The notes under the pieces are model-generated. The model ran no database searches. It was not told where the DNA came from and saw only the letters and a list, made by a program, of their open reading frames with translations. From NCBI RefSeq assembly GCF_040645615.1, contig NZ_JBEYYO010000005.1, forward strand, positions 124,001 to 188,000: a stretch of DNA of 64,000 nt. Reading direction: 5' to 3'. This DNA is from Glycomyces sp040645615 (GTDB lineage: Bacteria > Actinomycetota > Actinomycetes > Mycobacteriales > Micromonosporaceae). Position numbers and translations under genes: made by a program. The stretch's first letter is position 1, and the number at the start of each line of letters is the position of its first letter. Below are positions 33,738 to 42,926 of this stretch, piece by piece.

Positions 33738-35480
33738 GTGCGCAAGGTTTTGATCGCCAACCGTGGCGAGATCGCAGTCAGAGTCATCCGGGCCTGCCGT
33801 GACGCCGGGTACGAGTCCGTCGCCGTCTACGCCGACGGCGACCGCGACGCTCCGCATACCCTGCTGGCCGATGAGGCGTTCGCGCTGGACGGGCTCACGG
33901 CGGCCGACACCTACCTGCGGATCGACAAACTGCTGCGGGTCGCCGAGCGGTCCGAGGCCGACGCGGTCCACCCCGGGTACGGGTTCCTCTCGGAGAACGC
34001 GGAGTTCGCGCAGGCGGTGATCGACGCGGGGCTGACCTGGATCGGTCCGACCCCGCAGTCGATCCGCGACCTGGGCGACAAGGTCACGGCGCGGCATCTG
34101 GCGATGAAGGCGAACGTGCCGCTGGTGCCGGGCACGAAGGACCCGGTGAAGGACGCCTCGGAGATCCTGGCGTTCGCCGACGAGCACGGCCTGCCGGTGG
34201 CCATCAAGGCCGCGTTCGGCGGCGGGGGGCGCGGCCTGAAGGTGGCGCGCACCCGCGAGGAGATCCCCGACCTGTTCGAGTCGGCGGTGCGCGAGGCCGA
34301 GGCGGCGTTCGGGCGCGGCGAGTGCTTCGTGGAGCGATATCTCGACCGCCCGCGGCACGTCGAGGCGCAGGTCCTGGCCGACACGCACGGGAACGTGATC
34401 GTGGTCGGCACCCGCGACTGCTCGTTGCAGCGCCGCCACCAGAAGCTCGTCGAGGAGGCGCCCGCGCCGTTCCTGACCGACGAGCAGCGCGCCGTGATCC
34501 ACAACGCCGCCAAGGCGATCTGCAAGGAGTCGGACTACCACGGGGCGGGGACCGTCGAGTTCCTCGTGGCCGTGGACGGGACGATCTCGTTCCTCGAGGT
34601 GAACACGCGTCTCCAGGTGGAGCACCCGGTCTCGGAGGAGACCAGCGGGCTGGACCTGGTGCGGGAGCAGTTCCGGATCGCCTCGGGCGAGGAAGTGCCG
34701 ATCGCCGAAGACCCGGAGCCGCGCGGGCACTCGATCGAGTTCCGCATCAACGGCGAGGACCCGGGCCGCGGGTTCCTGCCCGCGCCGGGCGCGGTCACGA
34801 AGCTGCGCCTCCCGGCGGGCCCGGGGGTCCGGGTGGACACCGGGATCGAGGAGGGGACCGTCATCGACGGGAACTTCGACTCGCTCTTGGCGAAGGTGAT
34901 CGTGACCGGCTCGACCCGCGAGGAGGCGCTGCGGCGCTCACGGCGCGCTCTGGCGGAGATGGGGGTCGAGGGCCTGGCGACGGTGCTGCCGTTCCACCGG
35001 GCCGTGGTCGCCGACCCCGCGTTCGCCGAGGACTTCACGGTGCACACGCGCTGGATCGAGACCGAGTGGGACAACACCCTGGAGCCGTACGACGCGGCCG
35101 CCGGGATCGACGGCGAGAGCGAAGAGCGGACGAACCTCGTGGTCGAGGTCGCCGGGAAGCGCCTTGAGGTGTCGATTCCCGCGGGGCTTTTGAACCCGGT
35201 CGCCTCCAGCAAGCCGAAGAAGCGCGGCACCAAGAAGAAGGCAGACGCCGGGCCCGCGATCGGCGGGGACGGCCTGCCTTCGCCGATGCAGGGCACGATC
35301 GTGAAGGTCGCGGTCGCCGACGGCCAGACCGTGGTCAAGGGCGACACCATCGTGGTCCTGGAGGCCATGAAGATGGAGCAGCCGCTCGCGGCGCACAAGT
35401 CGGGGACCGTGTCGGGCCTGGAGGTCGCGATCGGCGACGTGGTCGCCGCCGGTGCCCCGATCTGCCAGATCACCGACTGA
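33738..35480 (+). CDS. Acyl-CoA carboxylase alpha subunit (biotin carboxylase + BCCP)
   Basis: A 580-residue biotin-dependent carboxylase chain. The biotin carboxylase part (1-440) has VLIANRGEIAVRVIRA, HPGYGFLSENAEFA, the ATP-grasp GGGGRGLKVA loop, RDCSLQRRHQKLVEEAPAP and EVNTRLQVEHPV. The C-terminal biotinyl domain carries EAMKMEQPL, whose Lys is biotinylated. It supplies carboxybiotin to a separate acyl-CoA carboxyltransferase (acetyl-/propionyl-CoA), not present in this window. The GTG is seven bases after TACACT. AccA2/PccA-type is likely, but substrate depends on the beta subunit. Confidence 0.92.
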   Translation: MRKVLIANRGEIAVRVIRACRDAGYESVAVYADGDRDAPHTLLADEAFALDGLTAADTYLRIDKLLRVAERSEADAVHPGYGFLSENAEFAQAVIDAGLTWIGPTPQSIRDLGDKVTARHLAMKANVPLVPGTKDPVKDASEILAFADEHGLPVAIKAAFGGGGRGLKVARTREEIPDLFESAVREAEAAFGRGECFVERYLDRPRHVEAQVLADTHGNVIVVGTRDCSLQRRHQKLVEEAPAPFLTDEQRAVIHNAAKAICKESDYHGAGTVEFLVAVDGTISFLEVNTRLQVEHPVSEETSGLDLVREQFRIASGEEVPIAEDPEPRGHSIEFRINGEDPGRGFLPAPGAVTKLRLPAGPGVRVDTGIEEGTVIDGNFDSLLAKVIVTGSTREEALRRSRRALAEMGVEGLATVLPFHRAVVADPAFAEDFTVHTRWIETEWDNTLEPYDAAAGIDGESEERTNLVVEVAGKRLEVSIPAGLLNPVASSKPKKRGTKKKADAGPAIGGDGLPSPMQGTIVKVAVADGQTVVKGDTIVVLEAMKMEQPLAAHKSGTVSGLEVAIGDVVAAGAPICQITD

Positions 35481-35600
35481 CGCCTGCGATTCTGTCGGAT
35501 CGCGGACTTACAACCGCGCCTTCGGCGAGGGACAATGGTCAATGCTGTGCGTAACACCACAAGCACTGCTGTTGCCGACCGAAAAGGGGTTAGGGTTCCC

Positions 35601-35619
35601 GGCGGCGGTTTTCGCCGCC
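35601..35619 (+). promoter_or_regulatory. Small leader hairpin before guaB1
   Basis: GGCGGCG-GTTTT-CGCCGCC forms a 7-bp stem about 35 bases before the GuaB1 ATG. It could be a weak terminator of the carboxylase gene or part of the leader; no known riboswitch is recognised. Confidence 0.35.
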
Positions 35620-35652
35620 GCGCTCCCGACCGCTCCTGACAGGGGGACTGCC

Positions 35653-37089
35653 ATGCGCTTCATCGACGGACAACCCGGACACGACCTGACCTATTCGGAC
35701 GTGTTCATGGTCCCGAACCGCTCCTCGGTGGCCTCGCGCCTCGACGTCGACCTGTCGACCGGGGACGGCACCGGGAACTCGATCCCGATCATCGCGGCGA
35801 ACATGACCGCCGTGTCGGGCAGGCGCATGGCCGAGACGCTCGCGCGCCGCGGCGCCCTCGCGGTGATCCCGCAGGACATCCCCGTGGACGTGGTGGCCGA
35901 CGTGATCGCCCGCGTCAAGTCCCGGCCCCTGGACTGCGACGCGGCGCTGACCCTGCCGCCGACGGCGACCGTGGCCGAGGCGATCGCGCTGTTCCCCAAG
36001 CGGGCCCACGGCGCGGTCATCGTCACCGACTCCGAGCACCGCCCGCTCGGGGTGGTCACCGAGGCCGACTGCCGCGGCGTGGACCGGTTCACGCAGCTCG
36101 AACAGGTCGCCTCCGACCGGCTCGTGACCCTCCCGCTGGGGATCTCCGACGCCGAGGCGTTCAAGGTCCTCGAAGACGCCAAGGTCAAGCTCGCGCCCGT
36201 GCTCGACGCCGAGGGCCGCCTCCACGGCGTGCTCACCCGCGCCGGGGCGCTGCGCAACACCATCTACCGGCCCAACACCGACTCGGGCGGCAAGCTCCGC
36301 GTGGCCGTGGCGATCGGCATCAACGGCGACGTCACCGGCAAGGCCGCCGCGCTGGTCGAGGCCGGGGCCGACGTGATCGTGGTCGACACCGCGCACGGCC
36401 ACCAGGAGAAGATGCTCGACGCGCTCAAGCTCGTGCGCGACGCCGCCCCCGACCTCCCGATCGCCGCGGGCAACGTGGTCACCGCCGAAGGCGCGACCGA
36501 CCTCATCAACGCCGGCGCCGACATCGTCAAGGTCGGGGTGGGCCCGGGCGCGATGTGCACGACCCGGATGATGACCGGCGTGGGCCGCCCCCAGTTCTCC
36601 GCGGTCCTCGAATGCGCGAAGATCGCCCGCCACCTGGGCAAGCGCGTGTGGGCCGACGGCGGGGTGCGCCACCCCAGGGACGTCGCGCTCGCGCTCGCCG
36701 CGGGGGCCTCGAACGTCATGATCGGGTCCTGGTTCGCCGGGACGCACGAGTCGCCCGGCGACATGCACTACGACGCCGACGGCAGGCCGTACAAGGAGTC
36801 GTTCGGGATGGCCTCGGCGCGCGCGGTCAAGGCCCGCAGCGCCTCGGACTCCTCGTTCGAGCAGGCCCGCAAGGCCCTGTTCGAGGAGGGCATCTCCACC
36901 GGCCGCATGTACCTCGACCCGAAGCGCCCCGGCGTGGAGGACCTCCTCGACTCGATCGTGGCCGGCATCCGCTCGGCCGCGACGTACGCGGGGGCGACCA
37001 CGCTGGAGGAGTTCCACGAGCGGGCCGCCGTGGGCATCCAGTCCGCCGCCGGGTACACCGAGGGCGCACCGGTCCCCAGCAGCTGGTAA
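35653..37089 (+). CDS. guaB1: GuaB1-family IMP dehydrogenase-related protein (probable GMP reductase)
   Basis: A 478-residue TIM-barrel protein of the IMPDH/GMPR superfamily with an inserted CBS pair (residues about 95-215). The catalytic loop reads VGVGPGAMCTTRMMTG with the thioimidate Cys; NVVTAEGATDLINAGAD and the flap region SFGMASARAV are present. Actinobacterial GuaB1 was shown in mycobacteria to be a CBS-containing GMP reductase, converting GMP to IMP with NADPH, and that is the favoured role. ATG 35653 follows a GGGGG site. Convergent with a two-component pair through a bidirectional terminator. Confidence 0.88.
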   Translation: MRFIDGQPGHDLTYSDVFMVPNRSSVASRLDVDLSTGDGTGNSIPIIAANMTAVSGRRMAETLARRGALAVIPQDIPVDVVADVIARVKSRPLDCDAALTLPPTATVAEAIALFPKRAHGAVIVTDSEHRPLGVVTEADCRGVDRFTQLEQVASDRLVTLPLGISDAEAFKVLEDAKVKLAPVLDAEGRLHGVLTRAGALRNTIYRPNTDSGGKLRVAVAIGINGDVTGKAAALVEAGADVIVVDTAHGHQEKMLDALKLVRDAAPDLPIAAGNVVTAEGATDLINAGADIVKVGVGPGAMCTTRMMTGVGRPQFSAVLECAKIARHLGKRVWADGGVRHPRDVALALAAGASNVMIGSWFAGTHESPGDMHYDADGRPYKESFGMASARAVKARSASDSSFEQARKALFEEGISTGRMYLDPKRPGVEDLLDSIVAGIRSAATYAGATTLEEFHERAAVGIQSAAGYTEGAPVPSSW

Positions 37090-37104
37090 CGCCGCAAGCG
37101 AAAC

Positions 37105-37134
37105 CCGGGCGTCCGCCTGTCGGCGGACGCCCGG
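37105..37134. terminator. Bidirectional terminator between guaB1 and the response regulator
   Basis: A perfect 13-bp stem (CCGGGCGTCCGCC) with a TGTC loop between convergent genes. Confidence 0.85.
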
Positions 37135-37141
37135 AACGCGT

Positions 37142-37783
37142 TCAGGCGCCCGCGTCCCTGGCCAGGAGAGCGGCTTGGACTCGGTTGGCGCATTCGAGTT
37201 TGGCGAGGATGCGACTGACGTAGGTCTTGACCGTCGCCTCGCTCATGTGGAGGCGCGCGGCGACTTCGGCGTTGGCGAGGCCCTCTGCCACCAGGTCGAG
37301 GACTTCGCGTTCGCGCGGGGCGAGGCGGCGGAGGCGCTCTGTCGCGTTCCTTCTGCGCGGCAGTGACTCGGGGGCGACCAGGCCCAGGACCGTGCGGGTC
37401 ACCGCGGGCGAGAGGTAGGCCTCCCCCGCGGCCACTGCGCGGACGGCCGTCACCAGTTCATCGGGAGCGCAGGTCTTCAGGACGAATCCGGCCGCGCCGC
37501 CCTCGACCGCGGCGAGGACGTTCTCCCTGTCGCCGAATGAGGTCAGGACCAGCGCGCGGGTGTTCGGCGAGGCCTCCGCCAGGCGTTCGGCCACGTCCAG
37601 ACCGCCCAGGCCCGGCATGTTCAAGTCCAGGAGGGCCACTTCGGGGCGGTGCGCGAGGACCGCCGCCAGTGCGTCGCGGCCGTCGTGCGCCGTCGCGGCG
37701 ACGGCGATCCCGGCCGATTCCAGGACGGTGCGGACTCCCGCGACGATGAGCGGTTCGTCGTCGGCGATCACGACCGTGGTCAT
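37142..37783 (-). CDS. NarL/LuxR-family response regulator
   Basis: A 213-residue two-component regulator. The receiver has the acidic pair ADDEP, phospho-acceptor Asp in ALLDLNMPG, Thr/Ser in LVLTSFGD and Lys in VLKTC. The C-terminal LuxR-type helix-turn-helix reads LAPREREVLDLVAEGLANAEVAARLHMSEATVKTYVSRILAKL. Its ATG overlaps the kinase stop (ATGA). The divergent ABC exporter next to the kinase is the probable target, as in many actinobacterial and firmicute systems. Confidence 0.93.
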   Translation of the reverse strand: MTTVVIADDEPLIVAGVRTVLESAGIAVAATAHDGRDALAAVLAHRPEVALLDLNMPGLGGLDVAERLAEASPNTRALVLTSFGDRENVLAAVEGGAAGFVLKTCAPDELVTAVRAVAAGEAYLSPAVTRTVLGLVAPESLPRRRNATERLRRLAPREREVLDLVAEGLANAEVAARLHMSEATVKTYVSRILAKLECANRVQAALLARDAGA

Positions 37784-38658
37784 ACCTGCTGCACCCCCGC
37801 GACCGTGGTCAGCGGCAGGAGTGCCAGAAGCACAGTGACGGTGGCGACGGCCGCTATGCGGACCGGGCGGGAGGCGCGCGGCGCCTCGCGCAGGGCTGCG
37901 GCGCGGGGCAGCATGGCGCTCAGGCGGAATCGGCCGTTCTCGATGCGGCAGTCGAGGAGTCCTCCGGCGGCGTCGACGCGTTCGCGGAGGCCGGTGAGTC
38001 CGTGGCCTCCCGGGGTCGTTTCGGGAGCGCGGCCTGAAAGCGGGTTTTCCACCGCTACCAGCAGGGCGTCGTCTTCCCAGGTCACCGTGGCGGTGACCGG
38101 TCGGCCGGGTGCGTGTTTGACCGCGTTCGCCATGCCCTCCTCCAGCACGGCGTAGGCCGCTCTCGCCCCCGCCGCCGGGAGTGGGGCGGGGATGCCCTTG
38201 TGGCGCAGGTCGACTGCGATGCCGGAGGCGAGGAACTGCGCCGCGAGCGCGGTGGCGGCGGCCTGGTCGAATCGGGGGGTATCGTCGCTGTCGCCGCGCA
38301 GGACGGTGACGAGGTCGTGGAGGTCGTCGACGGCGGCGCGGAGGCTGTCGCCGATGCGGCGGGCGTCGGTGCGGCGTTCGGTGTCGGTTTCCGAGACTTC
38401 GAGGGCGGCGGCTTGGACGGCGGCGAGGCCGAGGCGACGGCCGATGCGGTCGTGCATGTCGCGGGCGAGGCGGAGGCGTTCGCGTTGGACCGCGGTTTCG
38501 CGTTCGCGTTCGGCGCTGCGGTGGCGCTGCCAGAGCGCGGCCACGACGGCGGCGGCGAGGAGCGCGAGGATGCCCGCGGGGACGGGGCCGGCGGGGAGGG
38601 CGGCGATGATCGCGAATTCGGCGAGCACGATGGCGATCGCGGCCAGGAGTCCTCTCAT
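37780..38658 (-). CDS. Sensor histidine kinase (HisKA_3/NarX type) with extra C-terminal membrane helix
   Basis: A 292-residue kinase. Two N-terminal hydrophobic segments (1-43) lack a large sensor domain; the dimerisation helix contains RLARDMHDRIGRRLG with the phosphorylated His; the HATPase core has VLEEGMANAVKHAPG (N box) and GGHGLTGLRERVDAAGG (G box). Unusually, a hydrophobic segment (AAVATVTVLLALLPLTTVAG) follows the catalytic domain at the very C-terminus. TACCCT lies six bases before the ATG (leaderless). It is coupled to the response regulator. Confidence 0.9.
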   Translation of the reverse strand: MRGLLAAIAIVLAEFAIIAALPAGPVPAGILALLAAAVVAALWQRHRSAERERETAVQRERLRLARDMHDRIGRRLGLAAVQAAALEVSETDTERRTDARRIGDSLRAAVDDLHDLVTVLRGDSDDTPRFDQAAATALAAQFLASGIAVDLRHKGIPAPLPAAGARAAYAVLEEGMANAVKHAPGRPVTATVTWEDDALLVAVENPLSGRAPETTPGGHGLTGLRERVDAAGGLLDCRIENGRFRLSAMLPRAAALREAPRASRPVRIAAVATVTVLLALLPLTTVAGVQQV

Positions 38659-38766
38659 ACGGTCAGGGTACGCAGGACCGGCCGCGGTGGGGCGTTCACT
38701 TTCGTCGCGGAGCCGGGCGACGTTCGGGGACTGTCGCGCCGGGGTCGGGATTCTTACGGTTGCAAT

Positions 38767-39504
38767 GTGATCGAAGTGCGAAATCTGACCAAGTGGTATC
38801 GGGGCGGCACGGCCGTCGACGATCTGACCTTCACTGTGGAGCCGGGGCGCGTCACCGGTTTCCTCGGCCCCAACGGGGCGGGGAAGTCCACGACGATCCG
38901 GCTCATACTGGGCCTGGATCGGCCCTCGAGCGGCAATGCGGTGGTGAACGGACGCCCGTACGCGTCGCTGCGACGGCCGTTGACCGAAGTCGGCGCGCTG
39001 CTGGAGGCGGGTGATCTGCATCCGACCCGCACGGCCGGTGAGCATCTGCGGTGGCTGGCGCGCAGCAACGGGATCGGTGAGCGGCGCGTCGGGGAGGTCC
39101 TGGAGGCGACGGGGATGGCCTCGGCGGCGGGCAAGCGGGCGAAGACGTTCTCGCTGGGGATGCGGCAGCGGCTCGGGGTGGCGGCGGCGCTGCTCGGCGA
39201 TCCGGGGGTGCTCATTCTGGACGAGCCGGTGAACGGGCTCGATCCCGAAGGGGTGGTGTGGATTCGGCGCCTGATGCAGGGGTTGGCCGCCGAAGGCCGG
39301 ACGGTGCTGGTGTCGAGTCATCTCATGGCGGAGATGGCATTGACGGCGGCGCATCTGGTGGTGATCGGCCGGGGCCGACTGCTCGCGGACGAGCCTATGG
39401 AGCGGTTCGTGGCCGCGCATTCGGGCGCGAGCCTGGAGGAGGCGTTCATGCGCTTGACCGGCGCGTCGGTGGAGTATCAGAGCGGGTCGGAGGGCGTGCG
39501 GTGA
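38767..39504 (+). CDS. ABC transporter ATP-binding protein
   Basis: A 245-residue ATPase of the bacitracin/lantibiotic-exporter-like group. Walker A GPNGAGKST, signature FSLGMRQRLGVAAAL (LGMRQ instead of LSGGQ), Walker B VLILDEPVNGLDPEG, switch His VSSHLMAEM. TACGGT ends six bases before GTG 38767, giving a leaderless message. Divergent from the kinase gene across 108 bases and coupled to the permease (GTGA overlap), it is likely the pump controlled by that two-component system. Confidence 0.92.
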   Translation: MIEVRNLTKWYRGGTAVDDLTFTVEPGRVTGFLGPNGAGKSTTIRLILGLDRPSSGNAVVNGRPYASLRRPLTEVGALLEAGDLHPTRTAGEHLRWLARSNGIGERRVGEVLEATGMASAAGKRAKTFSLGMRQRLGVAAALLGDPGVLILDEPVNGLDPEGVVWIRRLMQGLAAEGRTVLVSSHLMAEMALTAAHLVVIGRGRLLADEPMERFVAAHSGASLEEAFMRLTGASVEYQSGSEGVR

Positions 39505-40256
39505 GCGGGTTCGGGCAGGCGGCCTCGGCCGAGTGGGTGAAGCTGCGGTCGGTGCGGTCGACGGCGGTCACCTTGGGGGCGTTCGCGGCGCTGGCGCTGG
39601 GCCTGGGGTGGCTCATCGGGGGTTCGCTGGAGCAGTCGTTCTATGCGAACATGACGGTGGCGTCGACGTTCATGGGGTTGCTGGTGGCGCAACTGCTACT
39701 GGTGACGTTCGCGGTCTCGGCGGTGGGCTCGGAGTTCTCGACGGGCACGATCCGGGCGTCGCTGGCGGCGGTGCCCTCACGGGGGCGGTTCTTCGCGGCG
39801 AAGATGACGACCGTGGGCGCGGCCGTGGCGGCCGTCGTGCTGCCGGTCGAGTTGGCGGTGTTCGCCGTAGTGCAGGGCATCGCCTCGGACAAGGCCGTGT
39901 CGTGGACGGCGCGGTCGACGGTCGAGGCGCTGCTGGGCGGATGGATCAGCATCACGCTGCTGTGCGTGTTCGCCGCGGCGGTGACGGTGATGACGCGCAG
40001 TACGGTGTGGACGCTCGCGATCTTGCTGCCGGTCCTGTTCCTGTCCGGTCAGGGACTGGGCAACCTGGAGGCGATCCAGCCGGTGGTGCAGTACTTCCCC
40101 GATCAGGTGGGGCAGGTGGTCATGCAGCTGACCGTCCCCGGCGATCCGCAGTTCGGGCGCGATTACGGTGCTTGGACGGGCGTGGGGCTGCTGGGGTTGT
40201 GGACGGCGACGGCGCTGGCGGGAGGCTGGTGGTCGATGCGCCGTCGTGACGCCTGA
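39501..40256 (+). CDS. ABC transporter permease
   Basis: A 251-residue membrane protein with about six helices, starting SGFGQAASAEWVKLRSVRSTAVTL, a typical start of ABC-2-like permeases that partner with bacitracin-type ATPases. The cytoplasmic loop SEFSTGTIRASLAAVPSRGRFFAAK after helix 2 is the characteristic coupling region. GTG 39501 overlaps the ATPase stop. Function inferred: export or sensing of a peptide- or drug-like compound. Confidence 0.87.
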   Translation: MSGFGQAASAEWVKLRSVRSTAVTLGAFAALALGLGWLIGGSLEQSFYANMTVASTFMGLLVAQLLLVTFAVSAVGSEFSTGTIRASLAAVPSRGRFFAAKMTTVGAAVAAVVLPVELAVFAVVQGIASDKAVSWTARSTVEALLGGWISITLLCVFAAAVTVMTRSTVWTLAILLPVLFLSGQGLGNLEAIQPVVQYFPDQVGQVVMQLTVPGDPQFGRDYGAWTGVGLLGLWTATALAGGWWSMRRRDA

Positions 40257-40361
40257 ACGCGTCTCGCGCCGATGTGGACCGTCCAAATGACCGAACCCGT
40301 TTCATCACTCACAGTTCTCATATAGCTTCGCTCAGTAGTCGGCCGTTCGGCCGCAAGCCAA

Positions 40362-40389
40362 GCCGACCCCGCCCTCGCGCGGGGTCGGC
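40362..40389 (+). terminator. Hairpin between ABC permease and lectin-like genes
   Basis: An 11-bp perfect stem (GCCGACCCCGC) with a CCTCGC loop, about 105 bases after the permease stop and 23 bases before the lectin-like start. It may end the exporter transcript or sit in the next gene's leader. Confidence 0.6.
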
Positions 40390-40412
40390 GACACTGGATC
40401 GAAGGAGCACCT

Positions 40413-41426
40413 GTGAGAGGTTCTGCCAAGTTCGGCGCGGGTTCGATGCTGCTCGCGGCGGCGCTCGCCGCACTTCCGGCCACCAGCGGCGCCCACGCCG
40501 CGTCCGAAGCGACCGAGGCCACGAAGGTCCTGCTGTTCAGCGCGCCCATGACCAGCGACGGGTCCGACGTGCCCGAGGCCGCGATCTCGATTGGCGCGTG
40601 CCTGACCGCGGCCACCGAAGTGCTGGGCCCGAACGCGTTCGACTCGTGCGCCGACCAGAACGTCGGCCCGGTCCCCGAGAGCGGCAAGGCCCCCGGCTAC
40701 CTCCAGCTCACCGACGCCGGCGAGTACCGCTCCGGCGCGGCGATCCTCAACCAGGCGCTGCCGAACGAAGGCGGCATCGAGGTCACGTTCGCGCAGTACC
40801 AGTACGGGGGCACCGGCGCCGACGGCATCTCGTTCTTCCTCGTCGACGGCGAGACCGACCTGACCGAGACCGGCGCGGTCGGCGGCAGCCTCGGCTACGC
40901 CCAGCACGGCGACTCCCCCGGCGTCGACGGCGGCTACCTCGGGCTCGGCCTGGACGCGTGGGGGAACTTCTCGGCCGACACCGAGGGCCGCGGCACCGGC
41001 TGCGACGCCGAGCACCGCGCCCCCGAGCACCTCCAGGTGGCGCTCAACCGCGCGCCCGACACCGTGGCCCTGCGCGGCCCCGGCCAGGGCACCGAGGGCT
41101 ACTGCCTCCTGGCGACCACGGCCACCGACGAGAAGATCGGCGAATACGGCGGCGGGGACATCTACGGGACCGAACTGCCCGGCGACCTGCGCGCCGAGAC
41201 GCTCGCCGACGCCAAACGGCTCGTCAAACTCAAGGTCACCGACGGCGAGCACCCCACCGTCACCGTCGACCTCAACTTCCTCGAAGGCGAAGGCTGGCAG
41301 CGGGCCTTGGAGACCACCATGCCGTTCGCCGCGCCCGACACGTTCAAGATCGGGTTCGCTTCGGCGACCGGCGGCGCGACCGACGTGCACCTGATCCGGC
41401 ACCTGCGGGTCGAGACCTTCGAATAA
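40413..41426 (+). CDS. Secreted L-type lectin-like (concanavalin A-like) protein
   Basis: A 337-residue protein with a Sec signal peptide (residues 1-29, cleavage after GAHA). The mature part resembles bacterial L-type lectin/ConA-like folds: GGIEVTFAQYQYGGTGADGISFFLVDG, the metal-site-like GGSLGYAQHG and GGYLGLGLDAWGNFS. Three or four cysteines could form disulfides outside the cell. No catalytic domain or cell-wall anchor is seen. GAAGGAG precedes the GTG. Likely binds glycans; whether the ligand is the cell's own polymer is unknown. Confidence 0.78.
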   Translation: MRGSAKFGAGSMLLAAALAALPATSGAHAASEATEATKVLLFSAPMTSDGSDVPEAAISIGACLTAATEVLGPNAFDSCADQNVGPVPESGKAPGYLQLTDAGEYRSGAAILNQALPNEGGIEVTFAQYQYGGTGADGISFFLVDGETDLTETGAVGGSLGYAQHGDSPGVDGGYLGLGLDAWGNFSADTEGRGTGCDAEHRAPEHLQVALNRAPDTVALRGPGQGTEGYCLLATTATDEKIGEYGGGDIYGTELPGDLRAETLADAKRLVKLKVTDGEHPTVTVDLNFLEGEGWQRALETTMPFAAPDTFKIGFASATGGATDVHLIRHLRVETFE

Positions 41427-41437
41427 GCCGAAACACG

Positions 41438-41469
41438 AACGGGCCCGGGGCGAAAGCCCCGGGCCCGTT
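41438..41469. terminator. Bidirectional terminator between lectin-like gene and lpdA
   Basis: A perfect 14-bp stem (AACGGGCCCGGGGC) with a GAAA tetraloop and trailing TTTC. Confidence 0.88.
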
Positions 41470-41478
41470 TCGCGTCGT

Positions 41479-42864
41479 CTAGTACTCCATGAGCTGGCGG
41501 GCCGCCTCGGCCACCGAGCCCGACAGCGACGGGTAGATCGTGAACGTGCGGGCCACCTGCTCCACGGTGAGCCGCTGCTCCACCGCCAGAGCGATCGGGG
41601 TGATCAGTTCCGAAGCGCGCGAGCCGACCACGATGCCCCCGGCGACGATCCCCGAGGAGTTCCACGCGAACAGCTTCACGAAGCCCTCGGTGCGGTCGAC
41701 CATCTTGGCGCGCGGGTTGGACGCGAACGGCAGCAGCACGCCGCGGCAGTCCACTTTGCCCGAGTCCACGTCGTCCTGGCTCACGCCGACCGAGGCCAGC
41801 TCGGGGTCAGTGAACACGTTCGCGGCCACGTGGGCGAGCTTGATGGGGCGCACCGCCTCGCCGAGCGCGTGCCAGATCGCGATGCGGCCCTGCATGGCCG
41901 CGACCGAGGCCAGGGCGTGGACGCCGGTGACGTCGCCTGCGGCGTAGACGCCGGGGACGTTGGTGCGGGAGACCTTGTCGACGGGGATGAAGCCGCGGTC
42001 GTCGACGTTGACGCCGTAGGCGTGCAGGCCCAGGTCGTCGGAGTTGGGGATGGAGCCGACGCAGATGAGCGCGTGGCTGCCTTCGATGACGGTGCCGTCT
42101 TCGAGCTCGACCTCGACGCCGGTCTCGGTGCGGCGGGCGGCGGCGGCGCGGGAGTGGTTGCGCACGTCCATGCCGCGGCGGACGAACACGCGGCCGACGG
42201 TCTCGGCGGCTTCGGCGTCCTCGTGGGGCATGACGCGGTCGCGCGAGGAGATGAGGGTGACGGCCGAACCCATGGCCAGGTAGGCCGAGGCGAACTCGGC
42301 GCCGGTGACGCCGGAGCCGACCACGATGAGGTGCTCGGGCAGTTCCTTGAGGTCGTAGAGCTGGCGCCAGGTGAGGATGCGCTCGCCGTCGACGGGCGCG
42401 GAGGTGAGGGTGCGGGGGGTGGCGCCGGTGGCGAGGAGGACCACGTCGGCGTCGGTGTCGTACGGTTCGCCTTCGAAGGGCACGACGTGGAGTTCGTGGA
42501 CGTAGTTGTAGCTCTTGTCGACGCGGAGCGCGCCGCGGCCGTAGACGATCTCGACGCCCGCGGTGGTGAGCTTCTGGGCGATGTCGGCGGACTGCTGGGT
42601 GGCCAGGCGGCGGACGCGGCCGTTGACCGAGGCCGCGTCGGCGGTGGCCTCCTTGGTGCCGATGCCCAGTTCGGAGGATTCGTGGATCTCGGTGAGGACC
42701 GCCGAGGCGGCGATGAAGGTCTTGGAGGGGACGCAGTCGGACAGGACGCACGCGCCGCCGGTCCCGGTGGCCTCGATGAGGGTGACGTCGGCGCCGAGTT
42801 GGGCCGCCACGAGGGCGGCTTCGTACCCGGCGGGGCCTCCGCCGATGATCGCTACTCGTGCCAC
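41479..42864 (-). CDS. lpdA: NAD(P)H-quinone dehydrogenase, flavoprotein disulfide reductase family (LpdA)
   Basis: A 461-residue FAD protein. It has the FAD motif IIGGGPAGYEAALVA, the redox pair GGACVLSDCVPSKT, the NAD(P) motif VVGSGVTGAEFASAYLAMG, GVYAAGDVTG, and a C-terminal dimerisation domain ending YPSLSGSVAEAARQLM. The C-terminal His-Glu catalytic dyad of lipoamide dehydrogenases is not seen, matching mycobacterial LpdA (Rv3303c), which reduces quinones. GTG 42864 follows GAAAGG. The gamma-glutamylcyclotransferase gene diverges from it, as in mycobacteria. Confidence 0.88.
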   Translation of the reverse strand: MARVAIIGGGPAGYEAALVAAQLGADVTLIEATGTGGACVLSDCVPSKTFIAASAVLTEIHESSELGIGTKEATADAASVNGRVRRLATQQSADIAQKLTTAGVEIVYGRGALRVDKSYNYVHELHVVPFEGEPYDTDADVVLLATGATPRTLTSAPVDGERILTWRQLYDLKELPEHLIVVGSGVTGAEFASAYLAMGSAVTLISSRDRVMPHEDAEAAETVGRVFVRRGMDVRNHSRAAAARRTETGVEVELEDGTVIEGSHALICVGSIPNSDDLGLHAYGVNVDDRGFIPVDKVSRTNVPGVYAAGDVTGVHALASVAAMQGRIAIWHALGEAVRPIKLAHVAANVFTDPELASVGVSQDDVDSGKVDCRGVLLPFASNPRAKMVDRTEGFVKLFAWNSSGIVAGGIVVGSRASELITPIALAVEQRLTVEQVARTFTIYPSLSGSVAEAARQLMEY

Positions 42865-42926
42865 GGACGCGCCTTTCGGAGTTGGGGATGCTTCTTTGCG
42901 GGCTGGTTTAAGGGTATCTTCGAGTC

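Noticed and set aside
35481..35652. Riboswitch before guaB1
   Set aside because: Only one short hairpin is visible and no conserved core of a purine or other known riboswitch class can be recognised.
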